Positions 51,161 through 59,629 of a stretch of 64,000 nucleotides of DNA are shown piece by piece. This stretch comes from Opacimonas immobilis. Its GTDB lineage: Bacteria; Pseudomonadota; Gammaproteobacteria; Enterobacterales; Alteromonadaceae. The translations under genes and the position numbers were made by a program. Below the pieces are notes generated by a model, which did not search any database, was not told where the DNA came from, and was given only the letters and a program-made list of their open reading frames with translations. Position 1 is the stretch's first letter. Every line of letters begins with the position of its first letter. Location of the stretch: contig NZ_CP182485.1 in assembly GCF_048282545.1 (NCBI RefSeq), positions 1,302,001 to 1,366,000 of the forward strand. Direction: 5' to 3'.

Positions 51161-51433
51161 GTGAACAAGTCTCAACTAATCGATCAAATCGCTGCTGAAG
51201 CAGAATTAAACAAGGCTCAAGCAGAGCGTGCACTTAACGCTTTTACTGGCGCGGTTACTTCAGCTCTTGCGGGCGGTGACGACGTAGCTTTAGTTGGTTT
51301 CGGTACCTTCACAGTTCGTGAGCGTGCAGCTCGCACTGGCCGTAACCCACAAACTGGTGCAGAGATTCAAATCGCTGCAGCAAAAGTACCTGCATTCAAA
51401 GCTGGTAAGAAACTAAAAGACGCTTGTAACTAA
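51161..51433 (+). CDS. hupB: DNA-binding protein HU-beta
   Basis: HU is the small histone-like protein that bends and compacts DNA. The 90-residue protein has the family signature GFGTFTVRERAARTGRNPQTG (about residues 46-66) on the DNA-clasping arms. Start is GTG at 51161 (MNKSQLIDQIAAEAELNKAQ) with AGGGG upstream, in line with E. coli HupB; the frame is open further upstream but that part is low-complexity leader. It lies between lon and ppiD as in E. coli. Confidence 0.96.
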   Translation: MNKSQLIDQIAAEAELNKAQAERALNAFTGAVTSALAGGDDVALVGFGTFTVRERAARTGRNPQTGAEIQIAAAKVPAFKAGKKLKDACN

Positions 51434-51446
51434 GTATTTATTTAGT

Positions 51447-51479
51447 AAAAAGAGCGATGGTGTATTCCATCGCTTTTTT
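51447..51479 (+). terminator. Terminator of hupB
   Basis: Stem AGCGATGG/CCATCGCT (51453-51460 and 51467-51474) with flanking A and T runs. Confidence 0.9.
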
Positions 51480-51534
51480 ATTTTTAGCAATACTCAAATA
51501 ACGGATAGACTTTTTACTGGAGTAAACACAGGTT

Positions 51535-53382
51535 ATGTTAGAGAGAATAAGAGAAGGGGCACAAGGCCCTTGGGCAATGATAGTGGTTGCGCTTATTGTA
51601 TTGAGTTTCGTATTTGCCGGTGTCGGAAGTTACCTTACAGCACCAGCGGAGACTGCTGTCGCTAAAGTAAATGGGGAAGATATTTCAGCAAGAAGTCTAG
51701 AAAATGCTTATCAAAACGAAAGAGCTCGCCTTGAACAACAATTCGGTGAAGGAATCAGTGCCCTGTTCTCTAATACAGAATACCTTGCGAATTTTCGCAG
51801 TGAAATCCTTGATAGGCTAGTCAAAGATAAGTTAGTTGAACAAAAGGCATCTGAGTTAGGATTGCGTGTATCTAATGCTCAAATCAAAGAAGCAATAGTT
51901 AACATGCCTGAATTTCAAGTTGGGGGAAGTTTTAACAATGATCGCTATCTTGCTGTCATTCGCCAAGCCGGATTCCAAATTGACGACTTTCGGGAATACA
52001 TGCGCAATCAAATGACTAAAGAGCAATTATCTCGAGCGGTAATTGGTACTGAGTTTGCTGTAGATAATGAAGCTGAGCAACAATATCGTTTAGAACAACA
52101 AACGCGTAATGCTCAATATGTGGTTGTCCCACAATCTAATTTTGCAAATTCTGTAGAAGTAACTGAAGAACAAATTACTCAGTATTATCAAACAAATATT
52201 GATAACTATGATACAGAAGAGCAAGCTGCAATTGCTTATGTGGAATTAAAAGTATCTGATTTACTTCCTTCTATAGAGATATCAGAAGATGAAATAACTG
52301 AATATTACCAGTTTAATTTCGACCAATATCGCACGGTTGAGAAGCGTCGCGTATCGCATATCTTGTTTGATTTAGAAGATCGTCAAACAGCAGAAGACGT
52401 TCTTGAAAGAATTAATGCTGGAGAGGATTTTGGTACACTCGCTCAAGAGTTTTCTATCGATACTTTCAGTGGCGAAAATGGCGGTGATTTGGATGTGATT
52501 GAACTTGGTGACATTGACCCGACATTTGATGAAGCGGCTTTTGCATTAGCTGCAGCTGGGGATGTGTCGGAGTTGATTGAAACTGAATCTGGTTTACACA
52601 TTATTAAAGTGACACAAATTATACCTGAAGAAATTACTCCGTTAGATGAAGTTCGTGACGTTGTCATTGAGCAAGTAAAACAAGCTAAAGCAACTGAAGA
52701 ATTTTTTGAGTTACAAACCCGTATGGCGGAGATCGCCTTTGAGGTGCCTGATACACTAGAGGACGTTGCAGCAGCGATTAACGGTTCAGTGACCACTACA
52801 GATTTATTTATTCAAGCAAATGCCCCTGTAACGCACCCTAGAGTACTAGAAAATGCCTTTTCTCAAGAATTCATTGCAGAAGGGCTTAATTCTGACTTGA
52901 TTGAGATCAGTGACGAACACGTATTGGTTATGCGTAGTGTTGGTTACGAACCAGAGCGTACGCGTTCACTTGAGGAGGTAAGATCCCAAGTAGTTGCTCA
53001 ACTACAATCGCAATTACAACGAGAAGCTGCGCTACGCTTTGCACAATCGGTAGTATTAAGTGAAGATATGCAAACCGCGCTTAGTGAACAAGCACTAGAG
53101 CTTGCTTCTTTCACACAATTGAGCCGTAACTCTACTGAGATTGACCCAAGTGCCGTTGATTCGTTGTTTACTCTCTCGAGTGACAATGTGGCCACGGCGA
53201 TTAGTTTAGCAAATGGGGATGCAGCGGTTATCGTTCTTGGTAGCGTAAATGACGTTGATGCTACAGATGAACAAGCTGTTGCTACATTAGTACAACGCAT
53301 AGCTCAGCAACGCGCACAAACAGGATTTAACGCGTTCGTTGCTTCACTTCAAGAAAACGCCGAAGTGCAGATTCTGAATTAA
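51535..53382 (+). CDS. ppiD: Periplasmic chaperone PpiD
   Basis: PpiD is anchored next to SecYEG and helps proteins emerging into the periplasm. The 615-residue protein has one TM at about 15-33 (AMIVVALIVLSFVFAGVGS), SurA-like helical domains and one parvulin-like domain (about 265-360, RRVSHILFDLEDRQTAED ... GGDLDVIELGDI); in E. coli this domain is catalytically inactive. It starts MLERIREGAQGPWAMI and ends at a strong terminator. Its E. coli partner YfgM is encoded at 23283. Confidence 0.95.
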   Translation: MLERIREGAQGPWAMIVVALIVLSFVFAGVGSYLTAPAETAVAKVNGEDISARSLENAYQNERARLEQQFGEGISALFSNTEYLANFRSEILDRLVKDKLVEQKASELGLRVSNAQIKEAIVNMPEFQVGGSFNNDRYLAVIRQAGFQIDDFREYMRNQMTKEQLSRAVIGTEFAVDNEAEQQYRLEQQTRNAQYVVVPQSNFANSVEVTEEQITQYYQTNIDNYDTEEQAAIAYVELKVSDLLPSIEISEDEITEYYQFNFDQYRTVEKRRVSHILFDLEDRQTAEDVLERINAGEDFGTLAQEFSIDTFSGENGGDLDVIELGDIDPTFDEAAFALAAAGDVSELIETESGLHIIKVTQIIPEEITPLDEVRDVVIEQVKQAKATEEFFELQTRMAEIAFEVPDTLEDVAAAINGSVTTTDLFIQANAPVTHPRVLENAFSQEFIAEGLNSDLIEISDEHVLVMRSVGYEPERTRSLEEVRSQVVAQLQSQLQREAALRFAQSVVLSEDMQTALSEQALELASFTQLSRNSTEIDPSAVDSLFTLSSDNVATAISLANGDAAVIVLGSVNDVDATDEQAVATLVQRIAQQRAQTGFNAFVASLQENAEVQILN

Positions 53383-53402
53383 CCTAAGAAGATAAGTTGA
53401 AC

Positions 53403-53438
53403 ACCGCCAATAACAGCAGTTATTGGCGGTTTTTTTTT
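53403..53438 (+). terminator. Terminator of ppiD
   Basis: Long stem CCGCCAATAAC/GTTATTGGCGG (53404-53414 and 53419-53429), 4-base loop and T9 tail. Confidence 0.93.
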
Positions 53439-53499
53439 CTAAATTTAAATTGAAAGTGCCGTGATAAGAAGTATTGTCGCGGGGTAAATCACGAGGTGA

Positions 53500-53670
53500 T
53501 TAAGCAGTGAGGTACATGAGTACGGTATAAACTAAGGCAATGATTACAGAAAATATCAAGATATAAATGAATCCTTGCTTGCCTTGTTTCAGACTGTAAT
53601 TATTGGCCTTTAAATACAGCATCCAAGCTAAGCACAACACTAACGGGATCATGAATAATAGTCGAATCAT
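53500..53670 (-). CDS. Small two-TM membrane protein, 56 residues
   Basis: An ORF running MIRLLFMIPLVLCLAWMLYL at the start, then KANNYSLKQGKQGF and a second hydrophobic helix (IYILIFSVIIALVYTVLMYL) near the end. Two TM segments with a basic loop between them suggest a hairpin in the inner membrane. AAGGA lies about 11 bases before the ATG. It fills the otherwise empty 358-base gap between ppiD and the Na/Pi gene. I recall similar short proteins in Alteromonadales but no function; only the ORF, its ribosome site and hydrophobicity are seen here. Confidence 0.65.
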   Translation of the reverse strand: MIRLLFMIPLVLCLAWMLYLKANNYSLKQGKQGFIYILIFSVIIALVYTVLMYLTA

Positions 53671-53739
53671 AAATACTTTTTTCCTTGAATAGCTTCGTCA
53701 CTAATACGTATAGCTTTAATTCTAAGTTTACTTTTTGCC

Positions 53740-54864
53740 TTATGTGAAGACAAAGATTGCGAGTAGAGGTACGACAAAGAAGACACCGCCGATGTACGCC
53801 AAGCCATAGGTTTTTTGTTCTGCCACCTTTAACGACAGTCGGTAGGATAATTCAGGAGGTAGTTCTCGTAAGAAGGTTAAACCATAAATAACCAAAACAG
53901 CCAGAGTATTGTAAGTTAGATGAACCAAAGCAATTTGTAACGCCAAAGAGGCATTTTCGCCAGTGATGGATAGTGCTGCAATGAGCGCAGTGATGGTTGT
54001 GCCAATATTAGAGCCCAATGTAAATGGGTAAATCGCACGAGCAGTGACTATGCCATTGCCAACTAATGGCACCATCAAAGACGTGGTGGTTGAACTAGAC
54101 TGTACCAGTACTGTCACAATTGTCCCTGAGGTTATGCCGCTCATTGCTCCCCGTCCTAAACTATTTTGTAAAATAGTTTTTGCTCGTCCAACCATGAGCG
54201 ATTTCATAATTTTGCCCATTCCAGTGATGGCAAATATGATCATGCCCAAACCAATGAGGATCATCAAAATCCCTGCGTAAACGTTCGGCAGAACAGCTGA
54301 AACGGCGCTTATTGCATCGATTGCAGGCGAGGTAATGGCTTTAAGTGGATTGAAACCTTCAACGGAAGACGTCGCCCCAACACGGAACAAGCCAACTAAA
54401 AAACCGCTGATGTGTTCTAACAATCCAAAAACGATTTCGAGTGGTAAAAAAATCAAAACTGCAAAAATATTAAAAAAATCATGAATTGTTGCAGCATTAA
54501 AAGCGCGCTGAAACTCTTCTTTGTTCTTAATATGACCTAAGCTGACTATAGTATTGGTTATACTCGTTCCGATATTCGCCCCCATCATCATGGGGATCGC
54601 TATGGTAATTGGTAAACCACCTGCGACCATAGCAACAATCACTGATGTTACTGTGCTCGATGACTGAATCAATGCAGTGGCTACCATGCCAATGATCAAA
54701 CCCATAATTGGGTTACTAGCAAACTCAAATAGTTGTTTGGCATGCTTTTCAGACGCAAGTTGGAAACCATCACCAATTGTACCGACGGCAACGAGCATTA
54801 GCCAGATGAGTAAAAAGAGCGCAATCCAGCGTATGGGTTTGGGCATGTCTGAAAGTGCGTTCAT
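53740..54864 (-). CDS. Na/Pi cotransporter family protein
   Basis: The 374-residue membrane protein has the two inverted QSSS repeats typical of the NptA/PhoU-linked Na/Pi family: ALIQSSSTVTSVIVAMVAGG (about 63-82) and VLVQSSSTTTSLMVPLVGNG (about 258-277), each in a hairpin followed by GANIGTSIT and GSNIGTTIT. It probably imports or exports phosphate with Na+. No PhoU domain is attached. The ATG at 54864 is 5 bases after the stop of the M28 peptidase gene, so the two form an operon. Confidence 0.88.
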   Translation of the reverse strand: MNALSDMPKPIRWIALFLLIWLMLVAVGTIGDGFQLASEKHAKQLFEFASNPIMGLIIGMVATALIQSSSTVTSVIVAMVAGGLPITIAIPMMMGANIGTSITNTIVSLGHIKNKEEFQRAFNAATIHDFFNIFAVLIFLPLEIVFGLLEHISGFLVGLFRVGATSSVEGFNPLKAITSPAIDAISAVSAVLPNVYAGILMILIGLGMIIFAITGMGKIMKSLMVGRAKTILQNSLGRGAMSGITSGTIVTVLVQSSSTTTSLMVPLVGNGIVTARAIYPFTLGSNIGTTITALIAALSITGENASLALQIALVHLTYNTLAVLVIYGLTFLRELPPELSYRLSLKVAEQKTYGLAYIGGVFFVVPLLAIFVFT

Positions 54865-54869
54865 CAATA

Positions 54870-56318
54870 TTAAAGTTCCGGTGCCGGTCTAGGATCAAAA
54901 TTAGAATAGGCAAAATACGTTGTTACTAATGCCCAGGCGGTTTGGTTTTGCACAATGGCGTCAACGTCTATCTTATCCAATGTATCGTCAGCCGTGTGAT
55001 GAAAATCAAAATAATATGTACCGTCTTGTCTAAGAGAGAGAACTGGAACGCCATAATTTGGCAGCATAGAGACGTCTGGTCCACCACGGGTGGTGTTGTT
55101 ACCTAATTCAATATTCATTTGGGCTAAGGCATTATAAAGCAATAACGCATTATCACGCACTTCAGGAGCAAAACGAGTATCGATTCGATATATTTGTCCG
55201 GCACCAAAATCGGATTCTGCAGCCACGATGATGTTGGCTAAATCTTCTTTATTTGCTTTGGCATATTCATAAGCCCCAACCAGACCAATTTCTTCTGCAG
55301 CGTACAGAATGACCCGAATTGTTCGTTCAGGCTGACCTAGCGTATCCTTGATTAATTTGGCTGCGGCCATAACGATCCCAACGCCAGCCCCATCATCTAA
55401 TGCACCGGTACCCAAATCCCATGAATCAAGATGTGCTGAAATCAGAACAACTTCGTCAGGGTGTGTTCTACCGGTTATCTCGCCTATGACATTGTATGAA
55501 GTTTGCCAACCCGTGTCTTTCGCTTGCATAGTTAGGCTGACTGACACAGTACCATAAGAATTAATTAACTTGGTTAGCTTATCGGCGTCAAGAGAGGAGA
55601 GTGCGCCAGCAGGTATTTTGGTGACTTCGTCGTCATAACGCATCACACCAGTGTGTGCAAATTGTGAATTGGCGGTGCCAACCGAACGAATAATAATAGC
55701 CAAAGCCCCTTTTTTGGCAGCTTCAACGGCTCCACGAACCCGATTAGGAACGACCTTGCCATAAAAACGTCCGGCTCGGTCTCTTTGCATTGATTGGTCA
55801 ATGTAAACTATTTTATTGGTAACCAAGTCGCTCGAAGCATTACTCAATGCTTCTAACGACTCAAATTTCACTACTTCTGCTTGGATACCGGCTTCAGGAG
55901 TCGCAATCGAACCGCCAAGGGCGGTAATTGTTAATGCATGTTCCTCAGGGCTAATTACTTTGGCATTGGCGAATCCCCGCTCCCAGTTACGGACGCGAAC
56001 AGGTTGTTTGTACACTCGGTCAAAACCAAGATCAGTGAAGGATTGCTCTGCCCAAGCGATGGCTTTTTTGTCACCAGCAGAGCCCGCAATTCTTGGGCCT
56101 ACTTTTGATGTCAGGTCTGCAACGATATCAAAAGACAAAGTGGATTGTTGGCTCGCTTGGGTAATTTGAGCAAGTTGTCTTTGAATCACCGCATCGGGTT
56201 TGGGGGCTTGTTTGGTGGCGGGCTGTGCTGACTGTGTCGAAGCCGGAACTTGAGTATTGCTGCAACCTAATAGAGTAATAGCAAAAACAAAAATGAATGG
56301 TTTGGTAAAATGATGCAT
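54870..56318 (-). CDS. Secreted M28-family metallopeptidase, lipoprotein
   Basis: The 482-residue protein opens with a lipoprotein signal (MHHFTKPFIFVFAITLLGC, Cys19), a Pro/Gln/Ala-rich linker, a lid region with a PA domain (about 120-260) and an M28 zinc aminopeptidase/carboxypeptidase domain. Zinc and catalytic residues are visible in ISAHLDSWD, GALDDGAG, AAEEIG, ESDFGAG and FHHTADDT. It resembles plasma glutamate carboxypeptidase-type enzymes that trim peptides at the cell surface. The lipid anchor places it in the envelope. Substrate is unknown. It is the first gene of a pair with the Na/Pi transporter. Confidence 0.9.
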   Translation of the reverse strand: MHHFTKPFIFVFAITLLGCSNTQVPASTQSAQPATKQAPKPDAVIQRQLAQITQASQQSTLSFDIVADLTSKVGPRIAGSAGDKKAIAWAEQSFTDLGFDRVYKQPVRVRNWERGFANAKVISPEEHALTITALGGSIATPEAGIQAEVVKFESLEALSNASSDLVTNKIVYIDQSMQRDRAGRFYGKVVPNRVRGAVEAAKKGALAIIIRSVGTANSQFAHTGVMRYDDEVTKIPAGALSSLDADKLTKLINSYGTVSVSLTMQAKDTGWQTSYNVIGEITGRTHPDEVVLISAHLDSWDLGTGALDDGAGVGIVMAAAKLIKDTLGQPERTIRVILYAAEEIGLVGAYEYAKANKEDLANIIVAAESDFGAGQIYRIDTRFAPEVRDNALLLYNALAQMNIELGNNTTRGGPDVSMLPNYGVPVLSLRQDGTYYFDFHHTADDTLDKIDVDAIVQNQTAWALVTTYFAYSNFDPRPAPEL

Positions 56319-56430
56319 ATTTGGCCTTGATTATTATTGTTTGTTCGCACTGCATGCGTTGGTATAAAGTTACCAAAGTATATTATCAAGAAATGCCGAT
56401 GTTAATATGAAATTTACGTGAAACAGGCAT

Positions 56431-56458
56431 AAAAAAACCAGCTGAAGCTGGTTTTTTT
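56431..56458. terminator. Terminator of rpsT, bidirectional
   Basis: Stem AAAAACCAGCT/AGCTGGTTTTT (56433-56443 and 56446-56456) with A and T runs on both sides, between rpsT and the M28 peptidase gene, both on the minus strand. Confidence 0.9.
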
Positions 56459-56484
56459 GAGCTATCACAAATAACGTGAAAGGC

Positions 56485-56748
56485 TTACGCCATAGCTTTA
56501 ATCTGTGCTGTTAAGCGAGACTTGTGACGAGCAGCTTTGTTTTTGTGAATCAAACCTTTAGTCGCCATACGATCTAAAACTGGTTTAGCAGCGTCAAGTG
56601 CTGCTTGCGCAGCTGCTTTATCACCTGCTGCGATAGCAGCAATAACTTTTTTGATGCAAGTACGGGTGAAAGAGCGACGGCTCGCATTATGCTGACGACG
56701 CTTCTCGGCCTGAATTGCACGTTTTTTAGCAGACTTAATGTTAGCCAA
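56485..56748 (-). CDS. rpsT: 30S ribosomal protein S20
   Basis: S20 is a primary binder of 16S rRNA. The 87-residue basic protein (MANIKSAKKRAIQAEKRRQ) matches the family over its length. The start codon is TTG at 56748 behind GGAG, as in E. coli rpsT, where the UUG start is important for autogenous control. It has its own strong promoter and terminator and is divergent from murJ, as in E. coli. Confidence 0.97.
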   Translation of the reverse strand: MANIKSAKKRAIQAEKRRQHNASRRSFTRTCIKKVIAAIAAGDKAAAQAALDAAKPVLDRMATKGLIHKNKAARHKSRLTAQIKAMA

Positions 56749-56790
56749 TGTGAACTCCGAAATATGCTACATGTAAAATTTAGGGCGCAG

Positions 56791-56819
56791 ATTATCGGTT
56801 TTTCTGGCTCATAAGTCAA
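56791..56819 (-). promoter_or_regulatory. Predicted promoter of rpsT
   Basis: On the minus strand TTGACT (56819-56814) and GATAAT (56796-56791), spacer 17, with a GC-rich discriminator CTGCGCCC, typical of ribosomal protein genes. It lies 42 bases before the TTG start. Confidence 0.8.
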
Positions 56820-56929
56820 ATGCTTTTAAGCAGATAAACGCAGTTAGACACAAATATAGGCAAAAAAATTCGATAAGTGCTAGTCTATGCCCATCTTTTG
56901 GAGCTTTTTACAGAATTCAATTATACACA

Positions 56930-58492
56930 ATGCTTTTAAAGTCCGGCATTATTGTTAGTTTCATGACGTTCCTGTCTCGTATTTTGGGATTAGTACGTGA
57001 TGTGGTTGTCGCACAGTTTATGGGAGCCGGTGCGGGCGCTGATGTGTTTTTCTTTGCCAACAAGATCCCCAATTTTTTACGCCGGCTTTTTTCTGAAGGC
57101 GCTTTTGCGCAAGCGTTCATTCCAGTTCTGACCGAAGTCCAAGCAAATAATGACACAGCAGAGTTTAAACAATTTATTGCCAAGGTTTCAGGTACCCTCG
57201 GCGTTATTGTGTTTTTAACCACAGTATTAGGTGTGGTTGGTTCAGGTGTGATAGCGGCAATTTTTGGTACAGGGTGGTTTATTGCCTATCTCAACGATGA
57301 ACCAGCCGGAGATAAATACTTACTTGCATCTACCATGCTCAAAATTACCTTTCCGTATTTGTTCTTTGTTACCTTGGTGGGATTATCGGGTGCGATTTTA
57401 AATACGCTTAATAAGTTTGCCGTTTCATCCTTTACGCCCGTGTTACTGAATATAGTGATCATCATTTGTGCCGTTATTTTGCACAACGATTTTTCAACAC
57501 CTGCTTTTGCACTTGCTTGGGGGGTGTTTATTGGAGGGGTTGTGCAACTCGTCTTTCAAATCCCTTTTTTGTTAAAAGTGGGCGCGCTAGTTCGTCCCCA
57601 ATGGGGATGGCATGACCCAAAGGTTAAAAAAGTCAGAACATTAATGATCCCTGCTTTGTTTGGGGTTTCGGTGAGTCAGATAAACTTACTTGTTGATACT
57701 TTAATCGCCAGTTTTTTGATGACGGGTTCAATCAGCTGGCTCTATTACTCTGATCGTTTGATGGAATTTCCTCTTGGTTTATTTGGCATTGCGATTGCCA
57801 CGATTATTTTACCAGCGTTGTCTAAAGACCATGTCGCGCAAGACAAATTACGCTTTCAGGCAAACATGAACTGGGCTATCAGAATGGTCTGTGTGTTAGG
57901 CATACCATCGGCAGTTGGGCTGATTGTCCTTGCTGAACCTTTACTTTCTTTAATTTTTGAACGTGGAGCGTTCACCGCAAGCGATGTCAGTATGGCCAGT
58001 ATGAGTTTGATAGCTTATGCTTCTGGTTTGTTTAGTTTTATGTTAATAAAAGTCTTAGCACCAGGGTTTTTTGCTCAGCAAGATACCAAAACTCCGGTGA
58101 AAATTGGGATCATAGCGATGGTTGCAAACATGGGATTTAATGTGATTTTTGCGATTCCTTATGGGTTTGTTGGACTGGCAATTGCAACCGCACTATCTGC
58201 GACATTGAACGCCGGTTTGTTGTATTACCACCTGCACCAGCGGGATATGTATCGCCTGTCTTTAGCAACGTTATTGTTGTGTATTCGAGTGGTTGTTTCG
58301 AGTCTTATCATGGGCGGCGTACTCATGTATGTACAAGCTAATATTGTCTGGTCTGAATTAACTTTCGTACTTCGCTTGAGTCTTGTTGTTCAATGGCTCA
58401 TTTTGGCAGCCGTTGTGTATTTTGTTTCTCTTAAAGTGTTCGGTGTCACTCTCAGCGCAATGCGCTCTCCACCGAATGGTGAAGTAAAGTAA
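56930..58492 (+). CDS. murJ: Lipid II flippase MurJ
   Basis: MurJ moves lipid II across the inner membrane for peptidoglycan synthesis. The 520-residue protein has about 14 TM segments and the conserved MTFLSRILGLVRDVVVAQFMG and PNFLRRLFSEGAFAQAFIP near the N-terminus, plus LLSLIFERGAFT near residue 340. The ATG at 56930 gives MLLKSGIIVSFMTFLSR, a typical length. It is followed by ribF. Confidence 0.96.
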   Translation: MLLKSGIIVSFMTFLSRILGLVRDVVVAQFMGAGAGADVFFFANKIPNFLRRLFSEGAFAQAFIPVLTEVQANNDTAEFKQFIAKVSGTLGVIVFLTTVLGVVGSGVIAAIFGTGWFIAYLNDEPAGDKYLLASTMLKITFPYLFFVTLVGLSGAILNTLNKFAVSSFTPVLLNIVIIICAVILHNDFSTPAFALAWGVFIGGVVQLVFQIPFLLKVGALVRPQWGWHDPKVKKVRTLMIPALFGVSVSQINLLVDTLIASFLMTGSISWLYYSDRLMEFPLGLFGIAIATIILPALSKDHVAQDKLRFQANMNWAIRMVCVLGIPSAVGLIVLAEPLLSLIFERGAFTASDVSMASMSLIAYASGLFSFMLIKVLAPGFFAQQDTKTPVKIGIIAMVANMGFNVIFAIPYGFVGLAIATALSATLNAGLLYYHLHQRDMYRLSLATLLLCIRVVVSSLIMGGVLMYVQANIVWSELTFVLRLSLVVQWLILAAVVYFVSLKVFGVTLSAMRSPPNGEVK

Positions 58493-58599
58493 CCGCTTAT
58501 TTAACAATCAGCTAAGTCTGTCGAAAAAAACTGCGGCAATTGCCTCGTCAATCTAGATGCTTCAAGGATTTTGGCATAGCCTAGTGCTGAATAAACAGG

Positions 58600-58605
58600 T
58601 ATAAT
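58600..58605 (+). promoter_or_regulatory. Possible -10 element of ribF
   Basis: Consensus TATAAT followed by a GC-rich stretch, 47 bases before ribF. No convincing -35 (TAGCCT at 17 bases); only the -10 is claimed. Confidence 0.45.
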
Positions 58606-58651
58606 CGCGCGCCAGTATTTGACAAATTTGTTCAGCAAGCAACAGGGTAAC

Positions 58652-59587
58652 ATGCAACTGATCCGAGGATTACACAATATTCGACCGCAGCACAAAGGCT
58701 GCGTGTTGACCATTGGTAAGTTTGATGGGGTGCACCTTGGGCATCAAGCGGTATTAGGCAATCTACGGAACAAGGCAGAGGAGCTCTCTTTGCCAACGGC
58801 GGTGATGGTGTTTGAACCGCAACCTGAAGAAGTATTTACCCCCGAAAAAGCACCTGCTAGACTCTCCAGATGGCGTGATAAATATGAAGCCATGCGCGAT
58901 CTGGGCATGGATAGATTGTTTTGTGTGCATTTTACCCACTCCTTCGCCAGTCAATCTGCAGCACAGTTCATCAAAGATATTCTCGTCGACAGACTGGGAG
59001 TTAAATTCTTGGTGGTAGGCGATGATTTCCGTTTTGGCAAGGGGCGCGAAGGGGATTTTGCAATGCTCGTTGAAGCGGGTAAACAATTCGGATTCTCTGT
59101 TGTCAACACAGCTAGTTTTCGCCTCGCTGATTGTCGGATTAGCTCAACCGCAATACGTCAAGCATTGGCTGAACATGATTTTGCGCTCGCTCAGCAGATG
59201 CTAGGCCGCACATTCAGTATCAAAGGGCGTGTTGTCCATGGCCAAAAGAAAGGCCGCACCATAGGGTTCCCAACGGCAAACGTCAATCTAAAGCGAGCTA
59301 AGCCGCCTGTAGTTGGTGTTTATGCTGTGTCAATAGATATATGTGGTGAGTACTATCAAGGTGTGGCTAATATTGGCGCACGACCTACGGTTTCTGGAGA
59401 AGATGCTTTGTTAGAAGTTCATATTTTTGATTTTTCCGGTGACCTATATGGACAAGTCATCGAAGTAAACGTATTACATAGACTGCGCGGCATTCAAAAA
59501 TTTGCTACATTTGCAGAGCTCAAAACTCAAATTGAACAAGATGCGCTGGCAGCGCGCACGTATTTTCATCGCAGCTCAACATTGTAA
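58652..59587 (+). CDS. ribF: Bifunctional riboflavin kinase/FAD synthetase
   Basis: RibF phosphorylates riboflavin to FMN and adenylates it to FAD. The 311-residue protein has the nucleotidyltransferase domain (TIGKFDGVHLGHQAVL, about 22-37; GDDFRFGKGREGDF; RISSTAIRQAL) and the C-terminal kinase domain (GRTIGFPTANVNL; GVANIGARPTV). I start at the ATG at 58652 (MQLIRGLHNIRPQHKG), which matches E. coli and follows AGGG; the frame is open 33 bases further upstream. ileS follows. Confidence 0.96.
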   Translation: MQLIRGLHNIRPQHKGCVLTIGKFDGVHLGHQAVLGNLRNKAEELSLPTAVMVFEPQPEEVFTPEKAPARLSRWRDKYEAMRDLGMDRLFCVHFTHSFASQSAAQFIKDILVDRLGVKFLVVGDDFRFGKGREGDFAMLVEAGKQFGFSVVNTASFRLADCRISSTAIRQALAEHDFALAQQMLGRTFSIKGRVVHGQKKGRTIGFPTANVNLKRAKPPVVGVYAVSIDICGEYYQGVANIGARPTVSGEDALLEVHIFDFSGDLYGQVIEVNVLHRLRGIQKFATFAELKTQIEQDALAARTYFHRSSTL

Positions 59588-59629
59588 CTGAGCAGTATGA
59601 CAAAATGATAATGTTTGGAAAAACACACA

